64,000 nucleotides of DNA from Spirochaetota bacterium (GTDB lineage: Bacteria; Spirochaetota; Spirochaetia; Treponematales; UBA12059): NCBI GenBank assembly GCA_022703505.1, contig JAKLDN010000006.1, positions 186,001-250,000 of the forward strand. Direction: 5' to 3'. The notes beneath the pieces are model-generated. The model was not told the DNA's origin and made no database searches. It saw nothing but the letters and a program-made list of their open reading frames with translations. A program made the position numbers and the translations under genes. Positions 27,478 through 35,465 of the stretch are shown here, one piece after another (positions within the stretch are counted from its first letter, which is position 1; each line of letters starts with the position of its first letter).

Positions 27478-27622
27478 GATTGCCGCACCGTCCGGGAAAC
27501 CCGAAGGCGCTTGCGGTTTCCGAAAAAAAGTTTGACCCGGGATGTTGCATTTTTCGCCCCCCTTCGCCATTATTCCCCCAGTTCCATCTCGGCCGGCCAC
27601 CATCGGAGGGAAACGAAACGAA

Positions 27623-28729
27623 TTGAAGGGCAGCGACGTCTCGATCGAAGGCGTCTCCAAGAGCTTCGGTACCTTTACCGCGCTCCGGGACGTGAGCATG
27701 GTCATCCGGAAGGGCGAGTTCTACTCGCTCTTGGGTCCTTCGGGTTGCGGAAAGACGACGCTCCTCCGCATCATAGCCGGCTTCGACGATCCCGACGGGG
27801 GCGAGGTGTCCTTGGACGGCACTTCCGTGCTCAACCTCCCGCCGAACGAACGCCACGTGAACACCGTATTCCAGAACTACGCCCTCTTCCCCCATCTCAC
27901 GGTATTCGAGAACGTGGCCTTTCCCCTTCGCCTCAAGAAGACGCCCAACGCGACGGTACGATCCCGGGTCGGGGACTACCTGGAGCTGGTCCAGCTAAGT
28001 TCCCACGCGGAGAAGATGCCCGCCCAGCTCTCGGGGGGTCAGAAACAACGGGTGGCCGTGGCCCGGGCCCTGATCAACGAACCCAGCGTCCTCCTCCTGG
28101 ACGAGCCCTTGTCGGCCCTGGACGCCAAGCTCCGCCAGCACATGCTCATCGAGCTGGACGCCATCCACGACAAGATCGGGATCACCTTCATCTACGTGAC
28201 CCACGACCAGCAGGAAGCCCTGTCCGTCTCGGACCGGATCGCGGTCATGAACGCCGGGCAGGTCCTCCAGATCGGCACCCCCCACGAGATCTACGAAAGC
28301 CCGGCCACCGGCTTCGTGGCCGCCTTCATCGGGGAGACGAACATGTTCGAGGGGACCGTGGAGTCCGTGGAGGGCACCATGGTGGCCGTGGACGTGACGG
28401 GCCTGGGCCGCATCCTGGTGACCGAGGACGAACCCCCGGCGCCCGGGTCCAAGGCCTCCGTGGTCGTGCGGCCCGAGAAGATCCGCATCGACACCGAGCG
28501 TCCGGCGCCCGCCAAGCGCACGGACATCAATTTCCTGGAAGGCTCCGTGGACGAACCCATCTACTCGGGATCGAGCACCAAGTACTATGTCCGGCACCAG
28601 TCCGGGACCATGCTGAAGGTGATCAAGCAGCACGCCAACTGGTCGGACGAGGGACCCGAGATCGAGTGGAAGGACAAGGTCTACCTATCCTGGAGCGCCG
28701 ACGACGCCTACCTCCTGGGAGCGTCCTGA
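27623..28729 (+). CDS. potA: Spermidine/putrescine ABC transporter ATP-binding protein
   Basis: 368 residues from a TTG at 27623, with GGAGGG 12 bases upstream. An ATG at 27542 would add an unlikely 27-residue leader. Walker A GPSGCGKTT, the Q-loop in VFQNYALFPHLTVFENVAFPL, signature LSGGQKQR, Walker B VLLLDEPLSALD and the switch histidine in YVTHDQQEAL are all present. The C-terminal TOBE-like domain (about residues 240-368) is typical of PotA. It energises polyamine import through PotB and PotC, encoded directly downstream. Confidence 0.93.
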   Translation: MKGSDVSIEGVSKSFGTFTALRDVSMVIRKGEFYSLLGPSGCGKTTLLRIIAGFDDPDGGEVSLDGTSVLNLPPNERHVNTVFQNYALFPHLTVFENVAFPLRLKKTPNATVRSRVGDYLELVQLSSHAEKMPAQLSGGQKQRVAVARALINEPSVLLLDEPLSALDAKLRQHMLIELDAIHDKIGITFIYVTHDQQEALSVSDRIAVMNAGQVLQIGTPHEIYESPATGFVAAFIGETNMFEGTVESVEGTMVAVDVTGLGRILVTEDEPPAPGSKASVVVRPEKIRIDTERPAPAKRTDINFLEGSVDEPIYSGSSTKYYVRHQSGTMLKVIKQHANWSDEGPEIEWKDKVYLSWSADDAYLLGAS

Positions 28730-29646
28730 TGGCTCCCATGGCGGTCCGCTCCCGCACGAGCAGGGGTCCCGGCAGGGTCCGGAACTACGGCCCCGCCTAC
28801 GCGGGACCCGCGGGCATCTGGCTGACGGTCTTCTTCGTCGCCCCCCTCCTGGTCATCGTGGCCTACAGCTTCATGGCGAAGGGGCTGTACGGAGGAGTGG
28901 AGCCGAGGTTCTCCCTGGAGGCCTACCGGTCCCTGGCCAACTCGGTCTTCCTCCGGGTATCCATGAATACCCTGGGGATCTCCCTGGTCACCACGGTCCT
29001 GGCCATCCTGATCGCCCTGCCCTGCGGCTACTACATGGCCCGGTCCAACCGGAAGACCCTCCTGCTCATGCTGGTGATCATCCCCTTCTGGACGAATTTC
29101 CTGATCCGCATCTACGCGTGGATCGCCATCCTGGGGAACAACGGCTTCTTGAACGCCCTGCTCCTACGGGCGGGCATCGTCGCCGCCCCCGTCCAGTTCC
29201 TGTACAACCAGGTGGCCGTAACCATCGTCCTGGTCTACACCTATCTGCCCTACGCGATCCTCCCCCTCTACTCCACGATCGAGAAGTTCGACTTCTCCCT
29301 CCTGGAGGCGGCCCGGGACCTGGGCTGCACCCGGCGCGGGGCGATCTTCCGGGTCCTCCTCCCGAACATCCGGGCGGGGATCATCACCGCGGTACTCTTC
29401 GTCTTCATCCCGACCTTCGGGGCCTACGCGGTCCCTCTGCTCGTAGGCGGCAAGGAATCCTACATGCTGGGCAACTTCGTGGCCGAGGAGCTCACCCGCA
29501 CCCGCAACTGGCCCCTGGCCTCCGCCATCTCCATGGTCATCACCCTGGTCACGACCCTGGGCCTCTGGCTCATGTTCCGGCTCCAGGGCAAGGCCCCCCA
29601 AGCCAAGGATCCCGCCCGGTCCGGCGGGGAACGGAGGGCTCCGTGA
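28729..29646 (+). CDS. potB: Spermidine/putrescine ABC transporter permease PotB
   Basis: 305 residues with six membrane helices. ATG 28729 overlaps the potA stop by one base. The permease EAA loop appears as EAARDLGCTRRGAIFRVLLPNI. Other PotB-like motifs are PFWTNFLIRIYAWIAILGNNGFLN and FIPTFGAYAVPLLVGGKESYMLGN. It forms the import channel with PotC. The N terminus has a basic cytoplasmic tail ahead of the first helix. Confidence 0.93.
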   Translation: MAPMAVRSRTSRGPGRVRNYGPAYAGPAGIWLTVFFVAPLLVIVAYSFMAKGLYGGVEPRFSLEAYRSLANSVFLRVSMNTLGISLVTTVLAILIALPCGYYMARSNRKTLLLMLVIIPFWTNFLIRIYAWIAILGNNGFLNALLLRAGIVAAPVQFLYNQVAVTIVLVYTYLPYAILPLYSTIEKFDFSLLEAARDLGCTRRGAIFRVLLPNIRAGIITAVLFVFIPTFGAYAVPLLVGGKESYMLGNFVAEELTRTRNWPLASAISMVITLVTTLGLWLMFRLQGKAPQAKDPARSGGERRAP

Positions 29647-30428
29647 GGGTCGTCAAAGGCAGGGGGTTCTCCCGGACCGTATTCTTCCTGACCATGGGCT
29701 TCCTCTTCCTGCCCCTGGTGGTGCTGATCGTCTACTCCTTCAATTCCGCCAAGAGCATGAGCTGGGGCGGGTTCTCCCTGGTGTGGTACGAGCGGCTCTT
29801 CCTCAAGGAGCGGAACGTCTGGAAGGCCTTCGAGAACTCCCTCATCATCGCGGTGTCCAGCGCGGCGGTCGCCACCTGCCTGGGCACCCTGGGAGCCATC
29901 GGGGTGAACTGGTACAAGTTCCGGTTCAAGAAGTACGTGCAGGCCGTCGCCTTCCTTCCCCTCATCATGCCGGAGATCATCATCGGCGTGTCCCTGTTGA
30001 TCTTCTTCGCGGGCATCCAGATGAAGCTGGGGCTCCTGACGATCTTCATAGCCCACACCTCCTTCAACCTGCCCTTCGTCTTCCTGATGGTCCTGGCCCG
30101 GCTGGACGAATTCGACTACTCCATCATCGAGGCGTCCCGGGACCTGGGGGCCACGGAGCGCCAGACCCTCTTCAAGGTGATCCTGCCCGTCTCGGTCCCG
30201 GGGATCGTCTCGGGCTTCCTGACGGCCGTGACCCTGTCCCTGGAGGACTTCGTCATCACCTTCTTCGTGTCGGGCCCGGGCTCCACCACCCTGCCCCTCT
30301 ACGTGTATTCCATGATCCGGTTCGGGGTCTCCCCGGTGATCAACTCCCTCTCGGTGGTGCTCATCGCCGGCACCGTGCTCATCACCCTTCTGGCCCGGAA
30401 TTTCTTGAAGTACATCGCGCAAAAATGA
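29643..30428 (+). CDS. potC: Spermidine/putrescine ABC transporter permease PotC
   Basis: 261 residues from a GTG overlapping the potB stop as GTGA. It has six membrane helices and the EAA loop EASRDLGATERQTLFKVILPVSVPGI. The start LPLVVLIVYSFNSAKSMSWGGFS is typical of PotC. In most genomes a potD binding-protein gene follows; here an intergenic repeat element follows instead, so the substrate-binding protein must lie elsewhere. Confidence 0.93.
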   Translation: MRVVKGRGFSRTVFFLTMGFLFLPLVVLIVYSFNSAKSMSWGGFSLVWYERLFLKERNVWKAFENSLIIAVSSAAVATCLGTLGAIGVNWYKFRFKKYVQAVAFLPLIMPEIIIGVSLLIFFAGIQMKLGLLTIFIAHTSFNLPFVFLMVLARLDEFDYSIIEASRDLGATERQTLFKVILPVSVPGIVSGFLTAVTLSLEDFVITFFVSGPGSTTLPLYVYSMIRFGVSPVINSLSVVLIAGTVLITLLARNFLKYIAQK

Positions 30429-30457
30429 CCCGCCCGGGATTCAGGTTTCCGGACTTC

Positions 30458-30486
30458 ACCACGGAGATCACGGAGGGCACGGAGAG
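30458..30486 (+). repeat. Short CACGGAG iterations
   Basis: The sequence CACCACGGAG-ATCACGGAG-GGCACGGAG lies just after the potC stop. It has the form of a short iterated motif with a 9- to 10-base period. It directly precedes the first CAGGAT element and may be part of its boundary. Confidence 0.5.
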
Positions 30487-30488
30487 AA

Positions 30489-30620
30489 CGGCCTTTAAAC
30501 CATAGAGAAGACAGGATGAACCAGATGAGGAGAAGCTGGACAGGATGGGATGAGGGAGATGGAATATCGAGCATATCCCGCGTCCGGACCCGATCTCGGA
30601 CATCCTGTCCATCCTGTCGA
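30489..30620. repeat. CAGGAT/ATCCTG palindromic element, copy 1
   Basis: Left side: GGCCTTTAAACCATA, then GACAGGATGAAC and GGACAGGATGGGATG. Right side: GGACATCCTGTCCATCCTGTCG. The two sides form a long imperfect inverted repeat around a central unstructured segment. The same boundary sequence (GGCCTTTRAACCATA) starts copy 2 at 30919. It lies between potC and a glutaredoxin gene, in no ORF that can be supported. Confidence 0.75.
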
Positions 30621-30651
30621 ACCCCAAACGGCCTTGACGATACACCTTCAA

Positions 30652-30685
30652 TATATTATTTTTCATATATAATCACTCGTAGGAG
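30652..30685 (+). promoter_or_regulatory. AT-rich promoter region of the glutaredoxin gene
   Basis: A TATAAT box at 30668-30673 sits in an unusually AT-rich stretch (30648-30675), followed by the ribosome site AGGAGG. A TTGACG at 30634 is too far from it (28 bases) to be its -35 box, so the promoter may depend mainly on the -10 element or use TATTAT at 30654. Confidence 0.4.
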
Positions 30686-30691
30686 GCCCCC

Positions 30692-30919
30692 ATGGCTGTA
30701 ACTCTATACTCCACCCCCAGCTGTTCCTATTGCCGCCTGGCCAAGGACTGGCTCCGGCAGCGGAACGTCCGGTTCGAGGAATACAACGTGGCCGCGGATC
30801 CCCGTCGTGCGGAGGAGATGGTGCGGAAGTCCGGCCAGATGGGGGTGCCCGTCCTGGACGTGAACGGCCGGATCATCCTGGGCTTCAACACCGCGGAGAT
30901 GGAGCGGGCCTTGAAATAG
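30692..30919 (+). CDS. Glutaredoxin-family thiol-disulfide oxidoreductase
   Basis: 75 residues covering one glutaredoxin fold. The redox pair is C11-SY-C14 (TPSCSYCRLAKDWL), followed by the cis-proline segment GVPVLDVNG and a terminal GFNTAEMERALK. It resembles NrdH/YruB-type small glutaredoxins that reduce protein disulfides in the cytoplasm. AGGAGG precedes the ATG. It is a single-gene unit framed by CAGGAT repeat elements on both sides. Confidence 0.92.
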   Translation: MAVTLYSTPSCSYCRLAKDWLRQRNVRFEEYNVAADPRRAEEMVRKSGQMGVPVLDVNGRIILGFNTAEMERALK

Positions 30920-31046
30920 GCCTTTGAACCATAATTTCGACAGGATTAACAAGATAGGACAAGATTTACAGGATCTGAGATATAGAAATCCTCCTTACTT
31001 TGGTCCAATCCTGTTTATCATTCCTTTATCCTGTCCATCCTGTCGG
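30919..31046. repeat. CAGGAT/ATCCTG palindromic element, copy 2
   Basis: Begins GGCCTTTGAACCATA (overlapping the end of the glutaredoxin gene), then CGACAGGATTAACAAGATAGG and TTACAGGATCTG. It ends with CCAATCCTGTTTATCATTCC and TTATCCTGTCCATCCTGTCGG. It is the same layout as copy 1, with the arms about 100 bases apart. The sequence after it (GAAGTAAACCC) resembles that following copy 3 (GAGTAGAAACC), which suggests a defined 3' boundary. Confidence 0.75.
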
Positions 31047-31123
31047 ATCTATGAAGTAAACCCACCCTTACGTCTTGTTCCCCGTTCAATGTACGGCTAG
31101 AATCCGTGCCCGGGGGTGGGGAG

Positions 31124-31918
31124 ATGAACAGCGACCGGGTCAAGGAAATCCTCCTGTCCGTGGAAGAACCGAAGACCGAGTTCTCCGTGATCTTTTCCGG
31201 CAAGAAGAGTTCCCTGGTTAACGGGCTGTACAAGCCCCAAAGCCGGGAGATCATCCTGCACAACCGGAACTTCGACGACGAACTTCAGCTGATCTACACG
31301 GCCCTCCACGAATATGCCCACCACCTGCACTGCGAGCGCAAGGGCTTCGTCTACACCGGCCGGGCCCACACCAACGAGTTCTGGTCCATCTTCCACGAGC
31401 TTTTGGAAAAGGCGGAAGCCCGGGGACACTACCGCAACGTCTTCGAGGACTCCACGGAATTCAAGGAATTGACGGCAAGGATCAAGACCGCCTGCGTGGC
31501 CGAGAACGGCCGGGTGATGCTGGAGTTCGGCCGGCTCATGATCGAGGCGGAGCGGCTCTGCCGGGAACACAAGGTGCGTTTCGAGGACTACGTCGACCGG
31601 GTCCTGGGCCTGCCCCGGATCACCGCCACCGCGGCCATGAAGGCCGCTTCGTACCAGGTCCCGACGGAGATCGGCTGGGACGCCATGAAGCTGGTGTCGG
31701 GGATCAAGGATCCGGACCGGCGTCACGCGGCCCAGGAGGCCTTCCAGGCCGGCAAGAGTCCCGAGACCGTGAAGGCCCTGATCCGGGCGGCCCCGCCCGG
31801 AACGGACCCGGAGGAACGCCTGGTAAAGGAGCGGGAGCGCATCGAGCGAACCATCGCCCGGCTCCAGGACCGCCTGGCCCAGCTGGACGAGGAGCTCCGG
31901 AGGATGGAAGCAGGATAG
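31124..31918 (+). CDS. HExxH metallopeptidase-like protein with C-terminal ParB-like segment
   Basis: 264 residues from ATG 31124 (GGGGAG upstream). The zinc motif HEYAH lies at 62-66 (LIYTALHEYAHHLHCERK), in a region resembling small M78/ImmA-type peptidases. A later segment (about 180-225: EIGWDAMKLVSGIKDPDRRHAAQEAF, then AGKSPETVKALI) resembles the helical DNA-binding region of ParB/KorB proteins, though weakly. The last 40 residues are a coiled coil. I do not recognise a named family. It is a single gene flanked by repeats and a DUF3795 gene. The peptidase call rests on the motif alone. Confidence 0.6.
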   Translation: MNSDRVKEILLSVEEPKTEFSVIFSGKKSSLVNGLYKPQSREIILHNRNFDDELQLIYTALHEYAHHLHCERKGFVYTGRAHTNEFWSIFHELLEKAEARGHYRNVFEDSTEFKELTARIKTACVAENGRVMLEFGRLMIEAERLCREHKVRFEDYVDRVLGLPRITATAAMKAASYQVPTEIGWDAMKLVSGIKDPDRRHAAQEAFQAGKSPETVKALIRAAPPGTDPEERLVKERERIERTIARLQDRLAQLDEELRRMEAG

Positions 31919-32026
31919 AACCCGGCGGAACCCGCGGTCCCGGGCACCGGAGCCTGCCGTCTGTACAGGATGGATCGGAGGCCTCATACTCAAACCCGGG
32001 CCCGGCGGACGGGCACGGGAGGTACC

Positions 32027-32581
32027 GTGGATACCGAGGACACGTTTCGAGGCGACTCCTACTGCGGGCTCTACTGCGGGGCCTGCGAGGTGCTCAACCT
32101 GTATCGGGACAGTCTGGCTACCGGAAAACCCGCAAGCTGGGAGGACCTCCCGGGGGCGCTGAAGGAAGTCATCGACCCCGCTTCCTCCATCGTCTGCAGG
32201 GGCTGCAAGACGGATCTGGTCTCTCCCGGCTGCCGGGACTGCGTCATCCGCGCCTGCGCCCGTGAAAAGAACGTCGAAGCCTGCGTCCTCTGCCCCGATT
32301 CCCCGTGTAAACTCGTCTCGGATCGCAAAGCATACATCTCGGAAAACCTGGAAGCGATACTGCCTCACATCAAGGCCAAATTCCCCCGGGCGGAACGGAT
32401 CCGGGCGGTCGGCTTCGAGACTTGGCGGGGAGAACAGGCAAGACGCTGGGCCTGTCCGGAGTGCGGAACGCCCTTCACCTGGTACCAGAAGACCTGCGGC
32501 AGATGCGGCCGGGAACTGGAACCCCTCAAGGAGCACAACCGGCGGGACGAACCCGCCGGATCCGGCAGGACCGTTTCCTAG
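32027..32581 (+). CDS. DUF3795 cysteine-rich protein with C-terminal zinc ribbon
   Basis: 184 residues from GTG 32027 (GGGAGGT upstream). The start SYCGLYCGACEVLNLY, followed by CRGCKTD, PGCRDCVIRACAREKNVEACVLCPDSPC, matches the DUF3795 family, whose paired cysteines probably bind zinc or an iron-sulfur centre. An extra zinc-ribbon (CPECGTPF...CGRCG) closes the protein near residues 145-165. Function unknown; it is soluble and cytoplasmic. Its stop overlaps the convergent lysO stop by 2 bases in a CTAG. Confidence 0.8.
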   Translation: MDTEDTFRGDSYCGLYCGACEVLNLYRDSLATGKPASWEDLPGALKEVIDPASSIVCRGCKTDLVSPGCRDCVIRACAREKNVEACVLCPDSPCKLVSDRKAYISENLEAILPHIKAKFPRAERIRAVGFETWRGEQARRWACPECGTPFTWYQKTCGRCGRELEPLKEHNRRDEPAGSGRTVS

Positions 32582-33546
32582 GAGCCCAGTCCGAACAGGA
32601 AGGGCACAAGGACCGGAACCGAGAGGGACAGCAGGGCCCCGCTGGCGAAGCTGGCGGGCACGCTCTCGGGCCCCACGCACTGCTCGATCAGGGGCAGGGT
32701 CACGTCCATGGCCGTGGCCCCTCCGGCTCCGATGGCCAGATGCGGCCATCGGGTACGGGCCAGGAGGGGTATAGTAAGGAAGGCCAGGGACTCCCGGAAA
32801 AGGTTGGCCAGGAAGGCAGCGGAGCCCAGGACGGGGTTGCCCAGGTTGGCGATCAGGACCCCCGACAGACTGTACCAGCCGAACCCCGCGGTCAGGGACA
32901 TGGCGTGTCCGGCGGGCAGGCGGAAGAGGGGTGCAAGGGCCAGGCCGCCCAGGATCGAGCCGACCGCGGTGGCGACGGGGATCATGAGGGTGTCGGGCCG
33001 GAGGAAGACGGCCTTGAAGGACAGCCCCGACTGGGCGAACTGCATGCCCACGAAGAACAGCAGGGCGTTCAGGACCCATCCGGTTATCGTCCCCAGGTCG
33101 ATCCCCGTAAGGGGCGGCAGGAGGATCCCGAAGAGCCCGCCCGCGGCCACGACGGACAGCAGGAGCAAGGAAGTCCGAAGCTGGGAGGCCGAGCTTCCGG
33201 AGGCGCCCGTGCCGGTACCAAGCCGGGCGGTTTCCCCGTGTCGGGGATGTTCCGGCGCCCCCCTCCGGAACATCCCCAGGATCGCATAGCCGGCCAGGAT
33301 CGCGGCCAGGGTCCCCGCCAGGGCGGCCGCAGCCGCGGCGGCCCCGAGGATCCCGATCTGCCCAATCCGGGAAGCCACCTCGGGATCGTTGCCCGTGCGG
33401 AAACCCATGACGAAGAGCAGGGCCCAGAGGGCTATCTTGATGAGGATATCCGTGACCTTGGCGGGCGGCGCTATCCGAAATTTGACGCAGAGGGCGCCCC
33501 CGGCCAGGAAGGCCGTGAGGACGAGTATTTGGATGATGCTGTCCAT
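32578..33546 (-). CDS. lysO: LysO-family lysine exporter (DUF340)
   Basis: 322 residues with about eight to ten membrane helices. The two-part layout (a short N-terminal helical unit, a basic Gly/Ser-rich loop near 105-120, then the conserved core with GFGWYSLSGVLI and GGATAMDVTLPLI) matches the LysO/YbjE family. Escherichia coli LysO exports lysine and toxic analogues. The ATG is preceded by TATACT-N6 with no ribosome site, so the mRNA may be leaderless. It diverges from pyrK across an octamer repeat element. Confidence 0.88.
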   Translation of the reverse strand: MDSIIQILVLTAFLAGGALCVKFRIAPPAKVTDILIKIALWALLFVMGFRTGNDPEVASRIGQIGILGAAAAAAALAGTLAAILAGYAILGMFRRGAPEHPRHGETARLGTGTGASGSSASQLRTSLLLLSVVAAGGLFGILLPPLTGIDLGTITGWVLNALLFFVGMQFAQSGLSFKAVFLRPDTLMIPVATAVGSILGGLALAPLFRLPAGHAMSLTAGFGWYSLSGVLIANLGNPVLGSAAFLANLFRESLAFLTIPLLARTRWPHLAIGAGGATAMDVTLPLIEQCVGPESVPASFASGALLSLSVPVLVPFLFGLGS

Positions 33547-33551
33547 GGCGG

Positions 33552-33580
33552 CAGTATAGCGGTAAACAGTGAATCGTGAA
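33552..33580 (-). promoter_or_regulatory. Leaderless-type promoter of lysO inside an octamer element
   Basis: On the minus strand TTCACG and TATACT are separated by 16 bases, and TATACT is followed by exactly six bases and the lysO ATG. Transcription starting seven bases after the -10 box would begin at the A of the start codon. The TTCACG belongs to the repeat array. No Shine-Dalgarno sequence is present. Confidence 0.5.
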
Positions 33581-33711
33581 TAGTAAATAGTGAATGGGAA
33601 TGGAATACCTAATCAATTCCGCTGCAGCCTTCGGTGGTGTCTACAGGTGTTATCATTCACCCATTCACCCATTCACCCATTCACCCATTCACCCATTCAC
33701 CCATTCACGTC
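33568..33711. repeat. Octamer palindromic element O1
   Basis: Left arm: heptads GTGAATC, GTGAATA, GTAAATA, GTGAATG (33569-33596). Right arm: CATTCACC repeated about seven times (33654-33709). The arms are inverted copies, so a transcript could form a long hairpin around a 55-base centre. It lies between the divergent lysO and pyrK genes. Two similar elements lie at 61987 and 62795. Confidence 0.8.
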
Positions 33712-33717
33712 TATACT
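33688..33717 (+). promoter_or_regulatory. Leaderless-type promoter of pyrK inside an octamer element
   Basis: TTCACC (33688-33693), 18 bases, TATACT (33712-33717), six C, then the pyrK ATG. The spacing again puts the expected start of transcription on the start codon, and no ribosome site precedes the gene. The -35-like hexamer is one of the repeated CATTCACC units, so neighbouring units offer several possible registers. Confidence 0.5.
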
Positions 33718-33723
33718 CCCCCC

Positions 33724-34524
33724 ATGCGCCGATTCGACGCCGAGGTTCTGGAAAACCGCGAGCTCTCCCGGGACTACCGCCGCATCGAGGTGGAATGGCC
33801 CGGGGAGGCGGGGACTCCCGCGCCGGGGGCCTTCCTGACCGTCCGGGTTTCCGGCGGGACGGATCCCCTGCTTCGCCGCCCCTTCGCCTTCTCGGGCTAC
33901 GATCCCGGCCCCGGCCAGGCTTCCTTCATCTTCCAGATCCGGGGTCCCGCCACCCGGCTCCTGGCCGGGCGCAGGCCCGGCACGGCCTTGGACGTCCTGG
34001 GTCCCCTGGGAAAGGGGTTTCCGGACCCGGACCCGGGCGGCCGGCCGGTGCTCGTGGGAGGCGGAATCGGCCTGGGGCCCATTCTTTACGCGGCCCGGGA
34101 TTTCGGGAGCCGCGCGGCGCGGGGAGGCTGGGAAGCCCCCGTCCTCGTTCTGGGTTTCCGTACCGCGGCCCAGGTTCCGGACCTCGACTTCCCCGAGGGC
34201 ACGATGATCTGTACCGACGACGGCAGCGCCGGATTCAAGGGCACCGCGGTCCAGGCGGCGGAGCTGGCCGGCGCGGGCGGGCGGTACGGACCGGACGCCC
34301 CTCCCTCCTACTACGCCTGCGGACCCGCCCCCATGATGGCCGCCCTGGACCGCCTGGCCGTCGTCCGATACGCTCCTTTCTGGGCCGCGGCGGAGCAGTG
34401 GATGGCCTGCGGCGTCGGGGCTTGCATGAGCTGCGCGGTCCGGCTCAAGGACGGCTCCTTCGCCCGGGCCTGCGCGGAGGGCCCCGTCTTCGACGGGGCC
34501 TCGATCGACTGGGGGGCGATGTGA
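33724..34524 (+). CDS. pyrK: Dihydroorotate dehydrogenase electron-transfer subunit
   Basis: 266 residues from ATG 33724; upstream in-frame starts would translate the octamer repeats. It is an FAD and [2Fe-2S] protein of the ferredoxin-reductase superfamily. The FAD-binding RRPFAFSGY, the NAD-binding GGGIGLGPILYAARDF, and the iron-sulfur cysteines in CGVGACMSCAVRLKDGSFARAC are visible. It passes electrons from the type 1B dihydroorotate dehydrogenase to NAD+. The stop overlaps pyrD as GTGA. Confidence 0.93.
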   Translation: MRRFDAEVLENRELSRDYRRIEVEWPGEAGTPAPGAFLTVRVSGGTDPLLRRPFAFSGYDPGPGQASFIFQIRGPATRLLAGRRPGTALDVLGPLGKGFPDPDPGGRPVLVGGGIGLGPILYAARDFGSRAARGGWEAPVLVLGFRTAAQVPDLDFPEGTMICTDDGSAGFKGTAVQAAELAGAGGRYGPDAPPSYYACGPAPMMAALDRLAVVRYAPFWAAAEQWMACGVGACMSCAVRLKDGSFARACAEGPVFDGASIDWGAM

Positions 34525-35441
34525 ATCCCGACCTTTCCGTCCGGATCGGCAACCTGGTCCTCCCGAATCCCGTGGGGGTGGCCAGCGGGACCTTCGGGTA
34601 CGGCTCGGAGTACGAGTCCCTGATGGACGTGGACGCCCTGGGAGCCCTGTACACCAAGGCGGTCACGCCGGAGCCGCGGCCCGGGAACGAGGTTCCCCGG
34701 ATCGTGGAGACCCCCTCGGGTATGCTCAACTCCATAGGCCTGGCCAACCCGGGACTGGACGCCTTCGTTCGGGACAAGCTCCCTGAGCTCCGGAGCCGGC
34801 GCTGTCCGGTCATCGTCAACGTGGCCGGGGCCTCCGAGGACGACTACCTCCGGGTCCTGGAGCGCCTGGAAGACGAGAGCGGGATCGCGGGGTACGAGAT
34901 CAACGTGAGCTGCCCCAACGTCTCCCACGGGGGGCTCGCCTTCGGGACGGATCCCGCCCTGGTGGAGCGGCTCACGGCCCGGCTGCGCGGGACACTCCGG
35001 AGCGGACGGCCCCTGATCGTGAAGCTCTCCCCGAACGTGACGGACATCGCCGAGGTCGCCCGGACCGCCCAGGCCGGCGGGGCGGACGCGGTGTCCTGCG
35101 TCAACACCCTCGTCGGCATGGCCGTCGACGTGGAGCGCCTCCGTCCCCGGCTGGCCCGGATCACGGGGGGCCTGTCCGGTCCGGCGATCCGGCCCGTGGG
35201 AGTGGCCTGCGTCTGGCGGGTCTCCCGGGCCGTGACGATACCGGTCATCGGGATCGGGGGTATCCTGGAGGCCCGGGACGCCCTGGAGTACCTCCTGGCC
35301 GGAGCTTCCGCGGTCCAGGTCGGCACGGGGAATTTCCTGGATCCCGGGACCGCCGCCCGGGTACTCGCGGGCATCCGGGACTGGATGGTCCGGCACGGGG
35401 CCGCCCGGGTCCCGGACATCCCGGGGCTCCTTCGGGCCTAG
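34521..35441 (+). CDS. pyrD: Dihydroorotate dehydrogenase, type 1B catalytic subunit
   Basis: 306 residues from GTG 34521. It oxidises dihydroorotate to orotate in pyrimidine synthesis with FMN. GVASGTFGYG, GLANPGLDAF, the catalytic cysteine in EINVSCPNVSHGGLAFGTDP, KLSPNVTDI, and the phosphate-binding IGIGGILEARDALEYLLAGASAVQVGTGNF mark it as class 1B, which works with PyrK. The short hairpin AGCCC-GAC-GGGCT just past its stop (about 35451-35463) may help terminate transcription before the convergent phosphatase gene. Confidence 0.95.
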   Translation: MNPDLSVRIGNLVLPNPVGVASGTFGYGSEYESLMDVDALGALYTKAVTPEPRPGNEVPRIVETPSGMLNSIGLANPGLDAFVRDKLPELRSRRCPVIVNVAGASEDDYLRVLERLEDESGIAGYEINVSCPNVSHGGLAFGTDPALVERLTARLRGTLRSGRPLIVKLSPNVTDIAEVARTAQAGGADAVSCVNTLVGMAVDVERLRPRLARITGGLSGPAIRPVGVACVWRVSRAVTIPVIGIGGILEARDALEYLLAGASAVQVGTGNFLDPGTAARVLAGIRDWMVRHGAARVPDIPGLLRA

Positions 35442-35465
35442 GAGCCCGACGGGCTTGCGGACTTT

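Noticed and set aside
33634-33723. N-terminal extension of pyrK starting at 33634
   Set aside because: It would translate the CATTCACC repeat array (His-Pro-Phe-Thr-His-Ser units); PyrK homologues start at the ATG at 33724.
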